Made by a program: the position numbers and the translations under genes
Notes under the pieces: model-generated
Told to the model about the DNA's origin: nothing
What the model saw: the letters and a program-made list of their open reading frames with translations, nothing else
The model's database searches: none
Assembly: GCA_011526085.1 (NCBI GenBank)
Contig: WYBC01000038.1
Location: forward strand, 248,001-312,000
Direction: 5' to 3'
Length of the DNA: 64,000 bases
Origin: Lysobacter sp.
GTDB lineage: Bacteria; Pseudomonadota; Gammaproteobacteria; Xanthomonadales; Xanthomonadaceae
In this document: one piece after another, positions 1 to 9,962 of the stretch
Layout of the letters: the number at the start of each line of letters is the position of its first letter
How positions within the stretch are numbered: the first letter of the stretch is position 1

Positions 1-2
1 TC

Positions 3-263
3 TTCGGCTCCATCGGCGGCTTCGGCGCCTATGTCTGGCTGTTGAACCACGTGCGGCCGGCGCTGGCCGCGAGCTACGCCTACGTCAATCCGCCGATCGC
101 GGTGCTGCTGGGCGCATCGCTCGGCGGCGAGCATTTCGGTCTGCACGATCTCGGCGCGATGGCCATCATCCTGGTCGGCGTGATCGTCATCAGCCGCGCG
201 AAGGCGCGCGCGCCGGCGGCGACACCGACAACGGCGACGGCAGCGACGGAGTCGCGACGATGA
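3..263 (+). CDS. EamA-family transporter, C-terminal part (cut by window start)
   Basis: The visible 86 codons are the end of a drug/metabolite transporter. Two or three hydrophobic helices are separated by short loops, including VNPPIAVLLGA, the usual penultimate segment of EamA (DMT superfamily) proteins, and a short basic/Ala-Thr tail follows. The reading frame is open to the window edge, so the true start lies upstream. Its stop overlaps the start of the next gene (ATGA), so the two transporters are translationally coupled. The substrate cannot be inferred; YedA-like exporters are the closest recollection. Confidence 0.8.
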   Translation, partial: FGSIGGFGAYVWLLNHVRPALAASYAYVNPPIAVLLGASLGGEHFGLHDLGAMAIILVGVIVISRAKARAPAATPTTATAATESRR

Positions 264-1195
264 GCGCGTCGCCATTGTCCGATGCCGCGCGCGCCGATAC
301 CCGCGCCGGGCTGTGGATGGCCACCGGCGCATTCGTGCTGTGGGGCCTGATGCCGCTGTACTGGCATCTGCTGAAGACGGTGCCGTCGCTGCAGATCGTC
401 GCCCATCGCGTGGTCTGGAGCGCGCTGCTGGTCGCGGTGTGGCTGTTCTGGAAACAGGGCCGCGGCTGGTTCGCGGCGGTGATGGCGCAGCCGCGGCTGG
501 CGCGCCTGCTCGCGCTCAGCGGGCTGTGCATCGGCGTCAACTGGGGGCTGTACATCTGGGCGGTGAACGCCGGCCACGTGGTCGAAACCAGTCTCGGCTA
601 TTTCATCAATCCGCTGCTCAACGTGGTGATCGGCACGCTGTTCCTGCGCGAACGCCTGAATCCGGTGCAATGGACGTCGGTCGGCATCGCCGCGGCCGGC
701 GTGCTCTGGCTGACCTTCAACTACGGCAGTTTTCCGTGGATCGCGCTGGCGCTGGCCGCGTCCTTCGGCGTGTACGGGCTGATCCGCAAACTCGCGGCGG
801 TCGAATCGGTGACCGGCCTCGGGGTCGAGAACGCGGTGCTGCTGCTGCCGGCGCTCGGCTATCTGCTGTGGGCGGAAACCGTCGGAAGCGGCGGTTTTTT
901 CGGCGGCGGCGCGACCGCGGGCTGGGGACTCGGCATCGATGCGCTGCTGATCTTCGGCGGTGCGCTCACCGCGCTGCCGCTGATCGGGTTCTCGTTCGCG
1001 GTGCGCCGCGTGCCGCTGTCGACCATCGGCCTGATGCAGTACATCGCACCGACGATGCAGTTCCTGATCGGCGTGCTGGTGTTCCGCGAAGTCTTCGATC
1101 TTGATCGCGCGATCGGCTTCGGCTTCATCTGGGCGGCGCTGGCGCTGTTCATGACCGACAGCCTGCGCCGCGCGCGACGCGCGGCCGCGAGCTGA
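260..1195 (+). CDS. rarD: EamA-family transporter RarD
   Basis: A 311-residue inner-membrane protein with about ten hydrophobic helices and two EamA halves. The N-terminal signature WGLMPLYWHLLK and the segment WGLYIWAVNAGHVVETSLGY match the RarD branch of the DMT superfamily (E. coli RarD, annotated as chloramphenicol-sensitive protein). The later segment LIGFSFAVRRVPLSTIGLMQYI is also typical. Length is close to the family norm of about 300. The ATG overlaps the preceding stop by 4 nt. RarD's true substrate is not established, so the name is by homology only. The gene converges on the efflux operon that ends at 1331. Confidence 0.88.
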   Translation: MSASPLSDAARADTRAGLWMATGAFVLWGLMPLYWHLLKTVPSLQIVAHRVVWSALLVAVWLFWKQGRGWFAAVMAQPRLARLLALSGLCIGVNWGLYIWAVNAGHVVETSLGYFINPLLNVVIGTLFLRERLNPVQWTSVGIAAAGVLWLTFNYGSFPWIALALAASFGVYGLIRKLAAVESVTGLGVENAVLLLPALGYLLWAETVGSGGFFGGGATAGWGLGIDALLIFGGALTALPLIGFSFAVRRVPLSTIGLMQYIAPTMQFLIGVLVFREVFDLDRAIGFGFIWAALALFMTDSLRRARRAAAS

Positions 1196-1255
1196 TCGCG
1201 GGACTGTCCGCGTCCTCGAACCCGCAGGCCGAGGCGGCGCGTGCCGCCGGTCCGC

Positions 1256-1291
1256 GCCTTCCCCCGCGTGCGGGGAAAGGCCGGCATGCGG
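1256..1291. repeat. Intergenic palindromic repeat, CCTTCCCCCGC type
   Basis: In the gap between convergent genes lies an imperfect palindrome, CCTTCCCCCGC-GTGCGGGGAAAGG, followed by CCGGCATGCGG. A very similar element (CCTTCCCCCGCGCGCGGGGG then AAGGCCGGGATGG) sits at 51464-51501, so this is a dispersed repeat rather than a chance hairpin. It may also act as a transcription end signal between the convergent genes. Confidence 0.6.
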
Positions 1292-1330
1292 AGCGCTCCG
1301 GCGACTCCGGTGCCGTCTCCGTGGCGCCGA

Positions 1331-2647
1331 TCATGCTCCGCGCAACGCCTCGGTCACCGGCAGCCGCGCGGCGCGCAGCGCCGGGAACAGGCCACCGACC
1401 AGGCCGATGCCCAGCGCCCATTTCAGCCCACTCCACAGCAGTTCCGGCGAGACCCTGAACTGGAACACCACCTGGCTGAAGTTGCTGCCCAGGGTCGACA
1501 CCTGGTAGCCGTTGAACACCAGCCAGGCGATCGCCGCGCCGAGCAGGCCGCCGAGCAGCGCCAGCAGCATGGTTTCCATCATCACCGCGATCACCACCGG
1601 CACGCCGCGGAAGCCCAGCGCGCGCATCGTCGCGATCTCGCGCGCGCGACCGGCGACCGCCGCGAACATGGTGTTGAGCGCACCGAACACGGCGCCGACC
1701 GCCATGATCGAACCGATCACGAGGCCCAGGATCCGGATCAGCGTGCTGAGCTGCTCGGACTGTTTCGAGTAGTAATCGCGCGTGGTCAGCACGTCCAGCT
1801 TCAGCCGCGGATCGGCGGCGAGCGCGGCCTTCAGGCGCTTGAAGCCGTCCTTGCCGTCGAGCTTCACCGTCGCCGACTGGAAGGACTGGCGGTTGTAGGT
1901 CGACGCCAGCACTTCGCCGTCCGCCCACAGCTCGGAATCGTGCGAGTCGCCGCTGGCGAACTTGCCGACCACCGTCCAGCTCTGGTTGGCCAGCTGCAGT
2001 TGCTGGCCCACCGTGATGCCGCGGAACTGCTGCATCGCGCCCTGGCCGACCACCAGTTCGCGCAGTCCGGGCCTGAACTTGCGGCCCTCCACGATCTTCA
2101 ACTGCGGGCGCAGTTCCCAGGCCTGCTCGCCGACGCCGCGCAATTGCGCGTTGGCGTCGGTACCGTCGCTCCTGCTCGGCAGGTTGACGACCTGCGACAG
2201 TTCCGCCGACACCAGCGCGCGTCCGCTGCTGTCCTTGGCGATGCCGTCGAGCGCCGAGATCAGCGGCACCTGGTCGCGGACGATCACCGAATTGGTTTCG
2301 GCCTGCGAACCGCCGCGCAGGATGATCGCGCGGTCGTCGCTGCCGGTGCCCTTGAGCGTGGCCTGGAAGCCTTCGCCCATCGCCAGCATCGCCACCAGCA
2401 CGCCGACCACCCCGGCGATGCCGATGACGACCACGCTGGAGGCGCCCCAGCGCCGAGGCAGGCTGCTGATGCCGATGCCGGTCACCGCGAGGGTCTGCCG
2501 ACCGCGGCGGCTCAGAAAAAGCCACAGCGTCAACAGCGCCGCGGCCGCGAGCAGGCCGTACCAGGGCAGCCAGATCCACGCGACCAGGCCGGCGCCCAGC
2601 AGCAGCGTGATCCCGATGTTGCCCAACCAATGTTTGATGCGATTCAT
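1331..2647 (-). CDS. MacB-like ABC transporter permease (FtsX domain), second of two
   Basis: A 438-residue inner-membrane permease. Two hydrophobic segments lie near the N-terminus, followed by a long soluble periplasmic domain (about residues 80-310) and three C-terminal helices with the FtsX pattern (LVIGSIMAVGAVFGALNTMFA, then REIATMRALGF). This is the MacB periplasmic core plus FtsX topology, here without a fused ATPase. The ATG at 2647 has AAGGA upstream and lies 26 nt after the stop of the sister permease. Last gene of an adaptor-ATPase-permease-permease operon. The exported substrate is unknown. Confidence 0.85.
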   Translation of the reverse strand: MNRIKHWLGNIGITLLLGAGLVAWIWLPWYGLLAAAALLTLWLFLSRRGRQTLAVTGIGISSLPRRWGASSVVVIGIAGVVGVLVAMLAMGEGFQATLKGTGSDDRAIILRGGSQAETNSVIVRDQVPLISALDGIAKDSSGRALVSAELSQVVNLPSRSDGTDANAQLRGVGEQAWELRPQLKIVEGRKFRPGLRELVVGQGAMQQFRGITVGQQLQLANQSWTVVGKFASGDSHDSELWADGEVLASTYNRQSFQSATVKLDGKDGFKRLKAALAADPRLKLDVLTTRDYYSKQSEQLSTLIRILGLVIGSIMAVGAVFGALNTMFAAVAGRAREIATMRALGFRGVPVVIAVMMETMLLALLGGLLGAAIAWLVFNGYQVSTLGSNFSQVVFQFRVSPELLWSGLKWALGIGLVGGLFPALRAARLPVTEALRGA

Positions 2648-2673
2648 GAGGGTGTCCTTGGAGGGGGCTCGCC

Positions 2674-3831
2674 TCAACGCCCGGCCAGGGCGTCGACGAT
2701 GTTGAGACGCATCGCGCGGATCGCCGGCAGCAGGCCGACGATCGCGCCGATCGCCAGCATCAGCGCCAGACCGAGGCCCCAGGTCTGCAGCGGCACGGTC
2801 GGCAGCTGGATCATGCCGTTGCTCGCGCTGCTGAGGACGGGCATCAGCAGCGCGGCGATGCCCAGTCCGATCGAACCGCCGATCACGATCAGCAGCATCG
2901 ACTCGGCCAGCACCAGCCACAGCACCGAAGGGTTGGAGAATCCGATCGTCTTGAGCACCGCCAGCTCCGGAATGCGCTCGCGCACCGCCTGGGCCATGGT
3001 GTTGCCGGTGAGCAGCAGCAGGGTGAAGAACACCGCGCCCATGATCGCGGTGACGATCAGGCCGACGTCGGCGAACTGTTTGGCGAAGGCCTGGTTGAAC
3101 GCCTGTTCGGTCTGGGTCTTGGTCTCGTGGTCGGAATTCGCGGACAGCGCGTCGATCGCCTTGGCCACGCGGTCGGCCTGGTCCGGATCGTCCAGCTTGA
3201 CCATGTACCAGCCGACGCGGCTCTTCACGTAGTCGTTGGATTCGTCGAAGTATTTCCAGTGGAACCAGAGCTGGTTTTCCTCGCCCTTGCGCTTGCTGTC
3301 GCGGACCTTGTAGATGCCGGCGAGCTTGAATTCCCAGTTGTTGCTGCCCTTGGTCGGGAAGATCGTGGCCTGCATCGGAATGGTGTCGCCGATCTTCCAG
3401 CCGTGGCGCTCGGCCAGCGATTCGCCGACGACCGCGGCGGTGCGGTCGGCGTCGAAGGCCTTGCGCTGCGCGGCCGTCAATTCGTATTCCGGATACATGT
3501 CCAGCATGGTCGGGCCGACCGCGAAATTCGGGAAGAAATTCTTGGGGTCTCGGTAGATGCCGCCGAACCACGCGGCGTACGCCACGCTCTTCACGCCGGG
3601 CGTGCCCGCGATCTTGCTTTCGAGGCTGTAGGGCAGCATCTGGGTGATGGACAGCCGCGACGACACCACCATGCGGTTGGCGCCGGAGATCGGGCCGCCG
3701 GAAGCGAACGTCAGGCGGACCGAATCGAGCATGCCGAACAGCAGGAATGCGGCGATCACCGAGAGCAGGGTCAGCGAGGTGCGGGTCTTGCTGCGGAACA
3801 GCGCGGCCCAGATCAGGTGCAGGTATTTCAT
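2674..3831 (-). CDS. MacB-like ABC transporter permease (FtsX domain), first of two
   Basis: A 385-residue permease with one N-terminal helix (TLLSVIAAFLLFGMLDSV), a large periplasmic domain, and three C-terminal helices. The cytoplasmic loop IPELAVLKTIGFS is the FtsX coupling region, and the end NIVDALAGR resembles other MacB-type permeases. It is probably the heterodimer partner of the next permease, together replacing a MacB homodimer. It lies 40 nt downstream of the ATPase gene in the same operon. In this family such pumps act as mechanotransmitters that drive substrate from periplasm to outside through an outer-membrane channel; no channel gene is present here. Confidence 0.85.
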   Translation of the reverse strand: MKYLHLIWAALFRSKTRTSLTLLSVIAAFLLFGMLDSVRLTFASGGPISGANRMVVSSRLSITQMLPYSLESKIAGTPGVKSVAYAAWFGGIYRDPKNFFPNFAVGPTMLDMYPEYELTAAQRKAFDADRTAAVVGESLAERHGWKIGDTIPMQATIFPTKGSNNWEFKLAGIYKVRDSKRKGEENQLWFHWKYFDESNDYVKSRVGWYMVKLDDPDQADRVAKAIDALSANSDHETKTQTEQAFNQAFAKQFADVGLIVTAIMGAVFFTLLLLTGNTMAQAVRERIPELAVLKTIGFSNPSVLWLVLAESMLLIVIGGSIGLGIAALLMPVLSSASNGMIQLPTVPLQTWGLGLALMLAIGAIVGLLPAIRAMRLNIVDALAGR

Positions 3832-3871
3832 GGCGACCTCGGAAAGGTTGCGGATGGCCGGCGGTGCGGCA

Positions 3872-4573
<702 letters not shown>

Positions 4574-4643
4574 CGGCGGTGTCCTCGTGGAATGCGGGAG
4601 AGTGAAGGCGGAACGGGGATGCGGAATATGCGATGACGTGCGG

Positions 4644-5900
4644 TTATTCGTCGTCCGCGGCCGGCTCTTCGGACGCCGGGTCGGCAACGCGCACCTCGGC
4701 GCCGTCGGCGAGCGCCTCCGGGGGATCGAGCACCACCGTGTCGCCGCCGGCGAGGCCTTCCAGCACTTCGCGATCGTCGCCGAGGGTGCGCCCGAGCTTG
4801 AGCGCGCGCCGGCGGGCGATGTTGTCCTCGATCACGAACGCCACGTCGTCGCCGTCGCGCGCGACGATCGCGGCGGCCGGCGCCAGCACGCCGGGCCTGG
4901 CCTCCGGCGCCGCCGGCTTCACGGCTTCGAGGAAGCTCACGCGCACGCCCATGTCCGGGACGATCCGGGCATCGCGCTGCTTCAGCGCGATGCGCACCTT
5001 CACCGTGGCCTTGCCGCGGTCGGCGGTGGGGATGATCGCGATCACCTCCGCGGGGATCTTCCAGTCGGGATAGGCGTTGAGCACCGCTTCCACCGGCATC
5101 TGCGGTTGCACCCGGCCGATGAAGGATTCGCCCACGTCCACTTCCACTTCCAGCGAATCCATGTCGACGATGGTGCCGATGCCGGTACGGGTGAAGCCGC
5201 CGCCCGCGGACAGCGGCGAGACGATCTCGCCCGGCTGCGCGGCCTTGGCGATCACCACGCCGGCGAACGGCGCGCGCACGATGGTGTTGTCGACGCCGTT
5301 CTCGGCGATGCTCAGCGAATCGGCGGCGACCTGCGCGTTGCGCTGCGCGGTCGCGAGCTGGGCGCGCAGCGAATCGCGCTGGGCCACGGCCTGATCGTAC
5401 TGCTGGCGCGAGATCAGTTTCTGGCCGACCAGCCGGCCGAGACGCGACGCGTTGGTTTCGGCTTCGGTCAACTGCGCGCGCACGCTGTCGGTCTGGCTGC
5501 GCGCGGCGCCGAGCTGGGATTGCGCCAGGGTGCGCTGGGCGGCGGCGTCGACCGGATCGAGCGTGGCCATGATCTGGCCGGCTTCGACCCGCTGGCCTTC
5601 TTCGATCAGTACCTCGCGGACCTTGCCGGTGATCTTGGCCGACACCGTCGCCTGGCGGCGGGCGACCACGTAGCCGGTGGCGTCCAGCACCGAGGCGCTG
5701 CCGCCGCCGTTGCCGATGGCGACCACGGACGCCGTGCGCACTTCGATGCGATCGTCGCGCCCGAACGCGAACCATGCGACCGCGCCGCCGACGACCACGG
5801 CCGCCAGGGCGAGGCCGATCCAGAGCCCATGTCGGCTCGGCGGCGGGGGGGCCTTGCGGTCGATGCGCAGTTCCTTCAGCAGATCGGCGTTGGTGTTCAT
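4644..5900 (-). CDS. Efflux periplasmic adaptor subunit (HlyD/MacA family)
   Basis: A 418-residue adaptor with a short cytoplasmic N-terminus, one membrane helix (about residues 22-44) and then the membrane-fusion-protein architecture: a split lipoyl-like half (VSAKITGKVREVLIEEGQRV), a long alpha-helical hairpin (residues about 110-190), the second lipoyl half (IVRAPFAGVVIAKAAQPGE), a beta-barrel and a membrane-proximal domain. The acidic tail EEPAADDE is unremarkable. The start MNTNADLLKEL is preferred over an upstream in-frame ATG because the extra 50 residues look like untranslated leader. First gene of the efflux operon, divergent from the ABC-2 exporter at 6128. Confidence 0.88.
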   Translation of the reverse strand: MNTNADLLKELRIDRKAPPPPSRHGLWIGLALAAVVVGGAVAWFAFGRDDRIEVRTASVVAIGNGGGSASVLDATGYVVARRQATVSAKITGKVREVLIEEGQRVEAGQIMATLDPVDAAAQRTLAQSQLGAARSQTDSVRAQLTEAETNASRLGRLVGQKLISRQQYDQAVAQRDSLRAQLATAQRNAQVAADSLSIAENGVDNTIVRAPFAGVVIAKAAQPGEIVSPLSAGGGFTRTGIGTIVDMDSLEVEVDVGESFIGRVQPQMPVEAVLNAYPDWKIPAEVIAIIPTADRGKATVKVRIALKQRDARIVPDMGVRVSFLEAVKPAAPEARPGVLAPAAAIVARDGDDVAFVIEDNIARRRALKLGRTLGDDREVLEGLAGGDTVVLDPPEALADGAEVRVADPASEEPAADDE

Positions 5901-6127
5901 GTTGTCCGGGAAAAGGGCGCGGGAGACGGCCGGAGCGGTCCGGGCAGGTTCCTGCGGCTTGAGGGGGAGGGCGAGGTGGCCGCGGCGGTGCGGCACGAAC
6001 GGGACAAGCGTAATGCTTCGCGGGGCCCGGCGACAGCTGACGAATGTCATGTCCGATGGTTGACGCTTCCGACTGCCGGCCGCGACCCGGCCTGCCTAGT
6101 CTGGCGCCATCGTCACAGGAGCCCGCC

Positions 6128-7102
6128 ATGTCCCCCGAATCGCCCCCGCTCGCGCAACTCCGCGGCGTCCACCACCGTTACGGCCGCACCCTCGCCCTGG
6201 ACGGCATCGATCTGTCGCTGCGCGGCGGCGAGGTGCTGGCCCTGCTCGGCGCCAACGGCGCCGGCAAATCCACCGCGGTCGCGGCGATGCTGGGGCTGCT
6301 GAAGCCCGACGCCGGCGAGGCCCTGCTGTTCGGCCGTTCGCCGGGCCTGCTGGCCGCGCGCCGTCGCGCCGGGGTGATGCTGCAGTCCGCCGGCATTCCC
6401 GAGAACAGCCGCGTCGCCGAACTGCTGGCGCTGACCCGCAGCTATTACTCGTCCCCGCGCACCGTCGCCGACTGCGTCGCGCTCGCCGGGCTGGAAGGCC
6501 TGCTCGATCGCCGCTACGGCAAGCTGTCCGGCGGCCAGCAGCGCCGGGTGCAGTTCGCGCTGGCGATCTGCGGCAATCCCGACGTGCTGTTCCTCGACGA
6601 ACCCACCACCGGCCTCGACATCGACGCCCGCCAGCGGATGTGGACCACGATCCGCGCGATCGTCGCCGACGGGGCCGCGGTGCTGCTGACCACGCATTAC
6701 CTCGAAGAAGCCGAAGCATTGGCCGACCGCGTGGTCGTGCTCAATCGCGGCCGCGTCGCCGCCGCGGGTCGCCTGCACGAGGTTCGCGCGCTGGTCTCGC
6801 AGCGGCGGATCAGCTGCCTGTCGGCGCTGGACGCCGCGCGCATCGCGACCTGGCCCGGCGTGCGCAGCGCCAGCCGCGGCGCCGACGGCAATCCGGCGCG
6901 GATCGAGGTGCTGGCCGACGACGCCGAAACCGTGGTCCGCCGGCTGCTGGCCGAAGACGCCGCGCTGAGCGATCTCGACGTGCGCCGCGCCGGCCTCGCC
7001 GACGCCTTTCTCGAGATCACCCGGGTCGACAGCGCCCGCATCGACAGCGCCCGCTCCGACATTACCGATCGCGACGCCGACGTCGCCAGGGAAGCCGCAT
7101 GA
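6128..7102 (+). CDS. ABC-2 exporter ATP-binding protein (CcmA/DrrA type)
   Basis: A 324-residue ATPase with Walker A GANGAGKST, signature LSGGQQRRVQFALA, Walker B VLFLDEPTTGLD and switch His in TTHYLEEAE. The C-terminal extension after residue 220 is typical of drug/lipid exporter ATPases. Start supported by AGGAG 7 nt before the ATG at 6128. The tail ARIDSARSDITDRDADVAREAA is highly charged. The stop overlaps the ATG of the permease (ATGA). First gene of a transporter plus two-component operon; the substrate is unknown, but this arrangement is common for antibiotic or membrane-stress detoxification. Confidence 0.9.
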   Translation: MSPESPPLAQLRGVHHRYGRTLALDGIDLSLRGGEVLALLGANGAGKSTAVAAMLGLLKPDAGEALLFGRSPGLLAARRRAGVMLQSAGIPENSRVAELLALTRSYYSSPRTVADCVALAGLEGLLDRRYGKLSGGQQRRVQFALAICGNPDVLFLDEPTTGLDIDARQRMWTTIRAIVADGAAVLLTTHYLEEAEALADRVVVLNRGRVAAAGRLHEVRALVSQRRISCLSALDAARIATWPGVRSASRGADGNPARIEVLADDAETVVRRLLAEDAALSDLDVRRAGLADAFLEITRVDSARIDSARSDITDRDADVAREAA

Positions 7103-7887
7103 ACACGACCGCCGTCCATCCGCACGCCGTCGACCGCGCCGCCGCCGCGGCCGCGCATTCGCCGCTGCGCAGCTATGCGCTCGAAGCCCGCTACGAATTC
7201 ATGCGCCTGCTGCGCACGCCGTCGTTCGCGATTCCCTCGCTGCTGTTTCCGGCGCTGTTCTACCTGCTGTTCGGCGTGCTGCTGAACAAGTCCAACGGCG
7301 ACGCCGCGCGCTATCTGCTCGCGACCTACGGCGTGTTCGGGGTGATGGGCGCGGGCCTGTTCGCGTTCGGCGTGACCGTGGCGATGGAGCGCGACCAGGG
7401 CTTCCTGGTCTACAAGCGCGCGCTGCCGATGCCGCCCGGCGCGTATCTGCTGGCGAAGATGGCGATGGCGATGCTGTTCGCGATGATGATCTCGATCCTG
7501 CTGATGGCGCTGGCCGCCAGCGTGGGCGGCGTATCGCTGCGGCCGGCGCAGTGGGCGCTGCTGTTCGCCGTGAATCTCGCCGGCGTGCTGCCGTTCGCCG
7601 CGCTGGGCCTGTACATCGGCACGCTGGTCGGCGGCCAGGGCGCGCCGGCGGTGGTCAACATGCTGTACCTGCCGATGGCCTTCCTCTCCGGCCTGTGGCT
7701 GCCGCTGAAGCTGCTGCCCGCGTGGATCGGCGGCATGGCGCCGGTGTGGCCGTCCTATCATCATTCGCAGATCGCGCTGAAGGTGATCGGCATGGATGCC
7801 GGCGGCAATCTCTTCGTGCACCTCGGCGTGCTGTCCGGCATCACCGCGCTGTTCTTCGCGCTGGCGCGGCGCCGGCTCGCGGCCTGA
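7099..7887 (+). CDS. ABC-2 type transporter permease
   Basis: A 262-residue membrane protein with six predicted helices. The N-terminus is cytoplasmic and the first helix is FAIPSLLFPALFYLLFGVLL. The segment LPMAFLSGLWLPLKLLPAWI is the conserved ABC-2 membrane motif (the permease equivalent of the P-L-S-G-x-x-x-P signature) and PVWPSYHHSQIAL follows. Translationally coupled to the ATPase by a 4-nt overlap, so the two form the exporter. The sensor kinase follows after a 75-bp gap. Confidence 0.88.
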   Translation: MNTTAVHPHAVDRAAAAAAHSPLRSYALEARYEFMRLLRTPSFAIPSLLFPALFYLLFGVLLNKSNGDAARYLLATYGVFGVMGAGLFAFGVTVAMERDQGFLVYKRALPMPPGAYLLAKMAMAMLFAMMISILLMALAASVGGVSLRPAQWALLFAVNLAGVLPFAALGLYIGTLVGGQGAPAVVNMLYLPMAFLSGLWLPLKLLPAWIGGMAPVWPSYHHSQIALKVIGMDAGGNLFVHLGVLSGITALFFALARRRLAA

Positions 7888-7962
7888 CCGCACCCTGATT
7901 ACGCCCTGAGCACCCCCTGCTACCCTCACCGCGCACACCGCGATCCGGACGACGAGACTGCC

Positions 7963-9186
7963 ATGCCGAGAACACTGATGCCCATCCTCCTGCAATGGCG
8001 CGCCCGGCTGGTGCCGGAAGCGCTGGGGCTGGGCTGGATGCCGTTCTTCACCCTCGGCTATCTCGCCTTCCTGTTCCTGCCGTTCGTACTGGGCTGGTTC
8101 GGCGATGCCCGCGGCGGCTGGGTCGGCCCGGCGCGCGAGGTGCTCGGCCCCACGCTGTTGTCGATCGCGGTGTTCCTGCCGCTGTATTTCGCCGCCTACC
8201 GGCTCGAAGACACCGGGACGCGCCTGTGCATGGTGGCGATCGCGGCGATCGGTTACGCGCTGTTTCCGGTGAATCCGTTCGCCAACGCCTACATCATCTA
8301 CGCGATCGCGTTCGCCGCCACCCTCGGGCGTTCGCTGTGGCCGCAGCTGGCGTGGACGTTCGCGATCCTCGCCGGCCTGCTGCTGGAAACGCTGCTGCTG
8401 GACTACCCGGTCTTCGTGTTCCTGATCACGCTGCTGGTGTCGGTGGGCGTGTTCTTCGGCAACTACCAGTTCGCGATCAGCACCCGCAAGCGCGCCGAAC
8501 TGAAACTGTCCCACGACGAAGTGCGGCGACTCGCCACCGTGGCCGAGCGCGAGCGCATCGGCCGCGATCTGCACGATCTGCTCGGGCACACGCTGTCGCT
8601 GGTCGCGCTCAAGAGCGATCTCGCCGCGAAGCTGCTGCAGCGCGGCGATTCGCCCGAAGCCCGCGAAGCCGCGCAGCGCGAGATCGCCGAGGTCAGCCGG
8701 GTGGCGCGTGACGCCCTCGCGCAGGTGCGGACCGCGGTCACCGGCATCCGCGCCGCGGGCTTCGCCGCCGAACTGGTGTCGGCGCGGCTGCTGCTGGACA
8801 GCGACGGCATCGCCTTCGACACCGCGATCGCGCGCGGCGCGCTCGACGGCGGGGTGCTGTCGCCGGCGGTGGAAAGCGCGCTGGCGCTGACCCTGCGCGA
8901 AGCCATCACCAACCTGCAGCGCCATGCGCGTGCGCGGACGGCGCGGGTGGAACTCGCGCTGGAATGGGGCGAAGCCGTGCTGCGGGTGTCCGACGACGGC
9001 CGTGGCGGTGCGGTGGTGCCGGGCAACGGCCTCACCGGCATGCGCGAACGGATCGAAGCGCTCGGCGGTCGCCTGAAGGTCGACGCGCGCAAGGGCGAAG
9101 GCACGCGGATCGAAGCGCGGCTGCCGCTGGCGATGCCCGTGGGCGGCGATGCCGGCGACGAAGCCGCGCCGGCGGTGCGCGCATGA
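7963..9186 (+). CDS. DesK/NarX-like sensor histidine kinase
   Basis: A 407-residue membrane kinase. The N-terminal 170 residues hold about five hydrophobic helices with hardly any periplasmic loop, so a membrane-embedded sensor as in DesK or LiaS is likely. The HisKA_3 dimerisation box ERERIGRDLHDLLGHTLS gives His204 as the phosphorylated residue, and the HATPase_c domain has the N box EAITNLQRHARA and the G box NGLTGMRERIEALGG. It overlaps the response regulator by 4 nt. Position behind an ABC-2 exporter suggests it senses the exported compound or membrane stress and controls the pump. Confidence 0.9.
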   Translation: MPRTLMPILLQWRARLVPEALGLGWMPFFTLGYLAFLFLPFVLGWFGDARGGWVGPAREVLGPTLLSIAVFLPLYFAAYRLEDTGTRLCMVAIAAIGYALFPVNPFANAYIIYAIAFAATLGRSLWPQLAWTFAILAGLLLETLLLDYPVFVFLITLLVSVGVFFGNYQFAISTRKRAELKLSHDEVRRLATVAERERIGRDLHDLLGHTLSLVALKSDLAAKLLQRGDSPEAREAAQREIAEVSRVARDALAQVRTAVTGIRAAGFAAELVSARLLLDSDGIAFDTAIARGALDGGVLSPAVESALALTLREAITNLQRHARARTARVELALEWGEAVLRVSDDGRGGAVVPGNGLTGMRERIEALGGRLKVDARKGEGTRIEARLPLAMPVGGDAGDEAAPAVRA

Positions 9187-9785
9187 TCCGCATCCTGCTG
9201 GCCGAGGACCAGGCGATGGTGCGCGGCGCGCTGACCGCGCTGCTGTCGCTGGAAACCGACATCGAGGTGCTCGGCGCCGCGCCCGACGGCGAAACCGCGT
9301 GGCGCGAGCTGCAGCGGCTGAAGCCCGACCTGCTGGTGACCGACATCGAGATGCCCGGCCTCAGCGGCCTGGAACTGGCGCAGCGCATCCAGCGCCACGA
9401 GATGCCGACGAAGGTCGTGATCGTGACCACCTTCGCCCGCGCCGGCTTCCTGCGTCGCGCCCTCGATGCCGGCGTCTGCGGTTATCTGCTGAAGGACGCG
9501 CCGGCCGAGGATCTCGCCGAAGCGCTGCGCAAGGTCCATCGCGGCGGTCGCGCCATCGATCCGCAGCTGGCGCTGGAAGCGTGGTCCGAACAGGACCCGC
9601 TGAACGATCGCGAGCGCCAGGTGCTGCGGCTCGCCGGCGAGGGCCTGTCCGCGAACGAGATCGCGACCCAGCTCAGCCTCTCGCACGGCACCGTGCGCAA
9701 TTACCTGTCCGAAGCCATCGGCAAGCTCGGCGTCGGCAACCGCATCGAAGCCTACCGGTTGGCCCGGCAGAAGGGCTGGCTGTGA
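9183..9785 (+). CDS. NarL/LuxR-family response regulator
   Basis: A 200-residue regulator with a receiver domain (acidic pair E8-D9, phosphoacceptor D54 in LLVTDIEMPG, Thr in VIVTTFAR, Lys in GYLLKDAPAED) and a C-terminal LuxR helix-turn-helix (LNDRERQVLRLAGEGLSANEIA to the end). Partner of the overlapping DesK-like kinase. It ends with an Arg/Lys-Gly-Trp-Leu tail usual for DesR-like regulators. Targets are probably the exporter genes just upstream, an inference from gene order only. Confidence 0.92.
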   Translation: MIRILLAEDQAMVRGALTALLSLETDIEVLGAAPDGETAWRELQRLKPDLLVTDIEMPGLSGLELAQRIQRHEMPTKVVIVTTFARAGFLRRALDAGVCGYLLKDAPAEDLAEALRKVHRGGRAIDPQLALEAWSEQDPLNDRERQVLRLAGEGLSANEIATQLSLSHGTVRNYLSEAIGKLGVGNRIEAYRLARQKGWL

Positions 9786-9962
9786 AGATCACCGGCCCGC
9801 CCCGCGACTTCGACGACCGCTGATCCGGTCGCTCGACGCCTCATCCGCCCATGGTCCCCATCCGCTGCCGTCACATCGGCGGTGCCGGATCGTCCTGTCC
9901 CCCCATCCCCCTTTTCATCGCCTTTCCATCCCGCTGTCCGCATCCCCCGAAGGAGTTCCGCC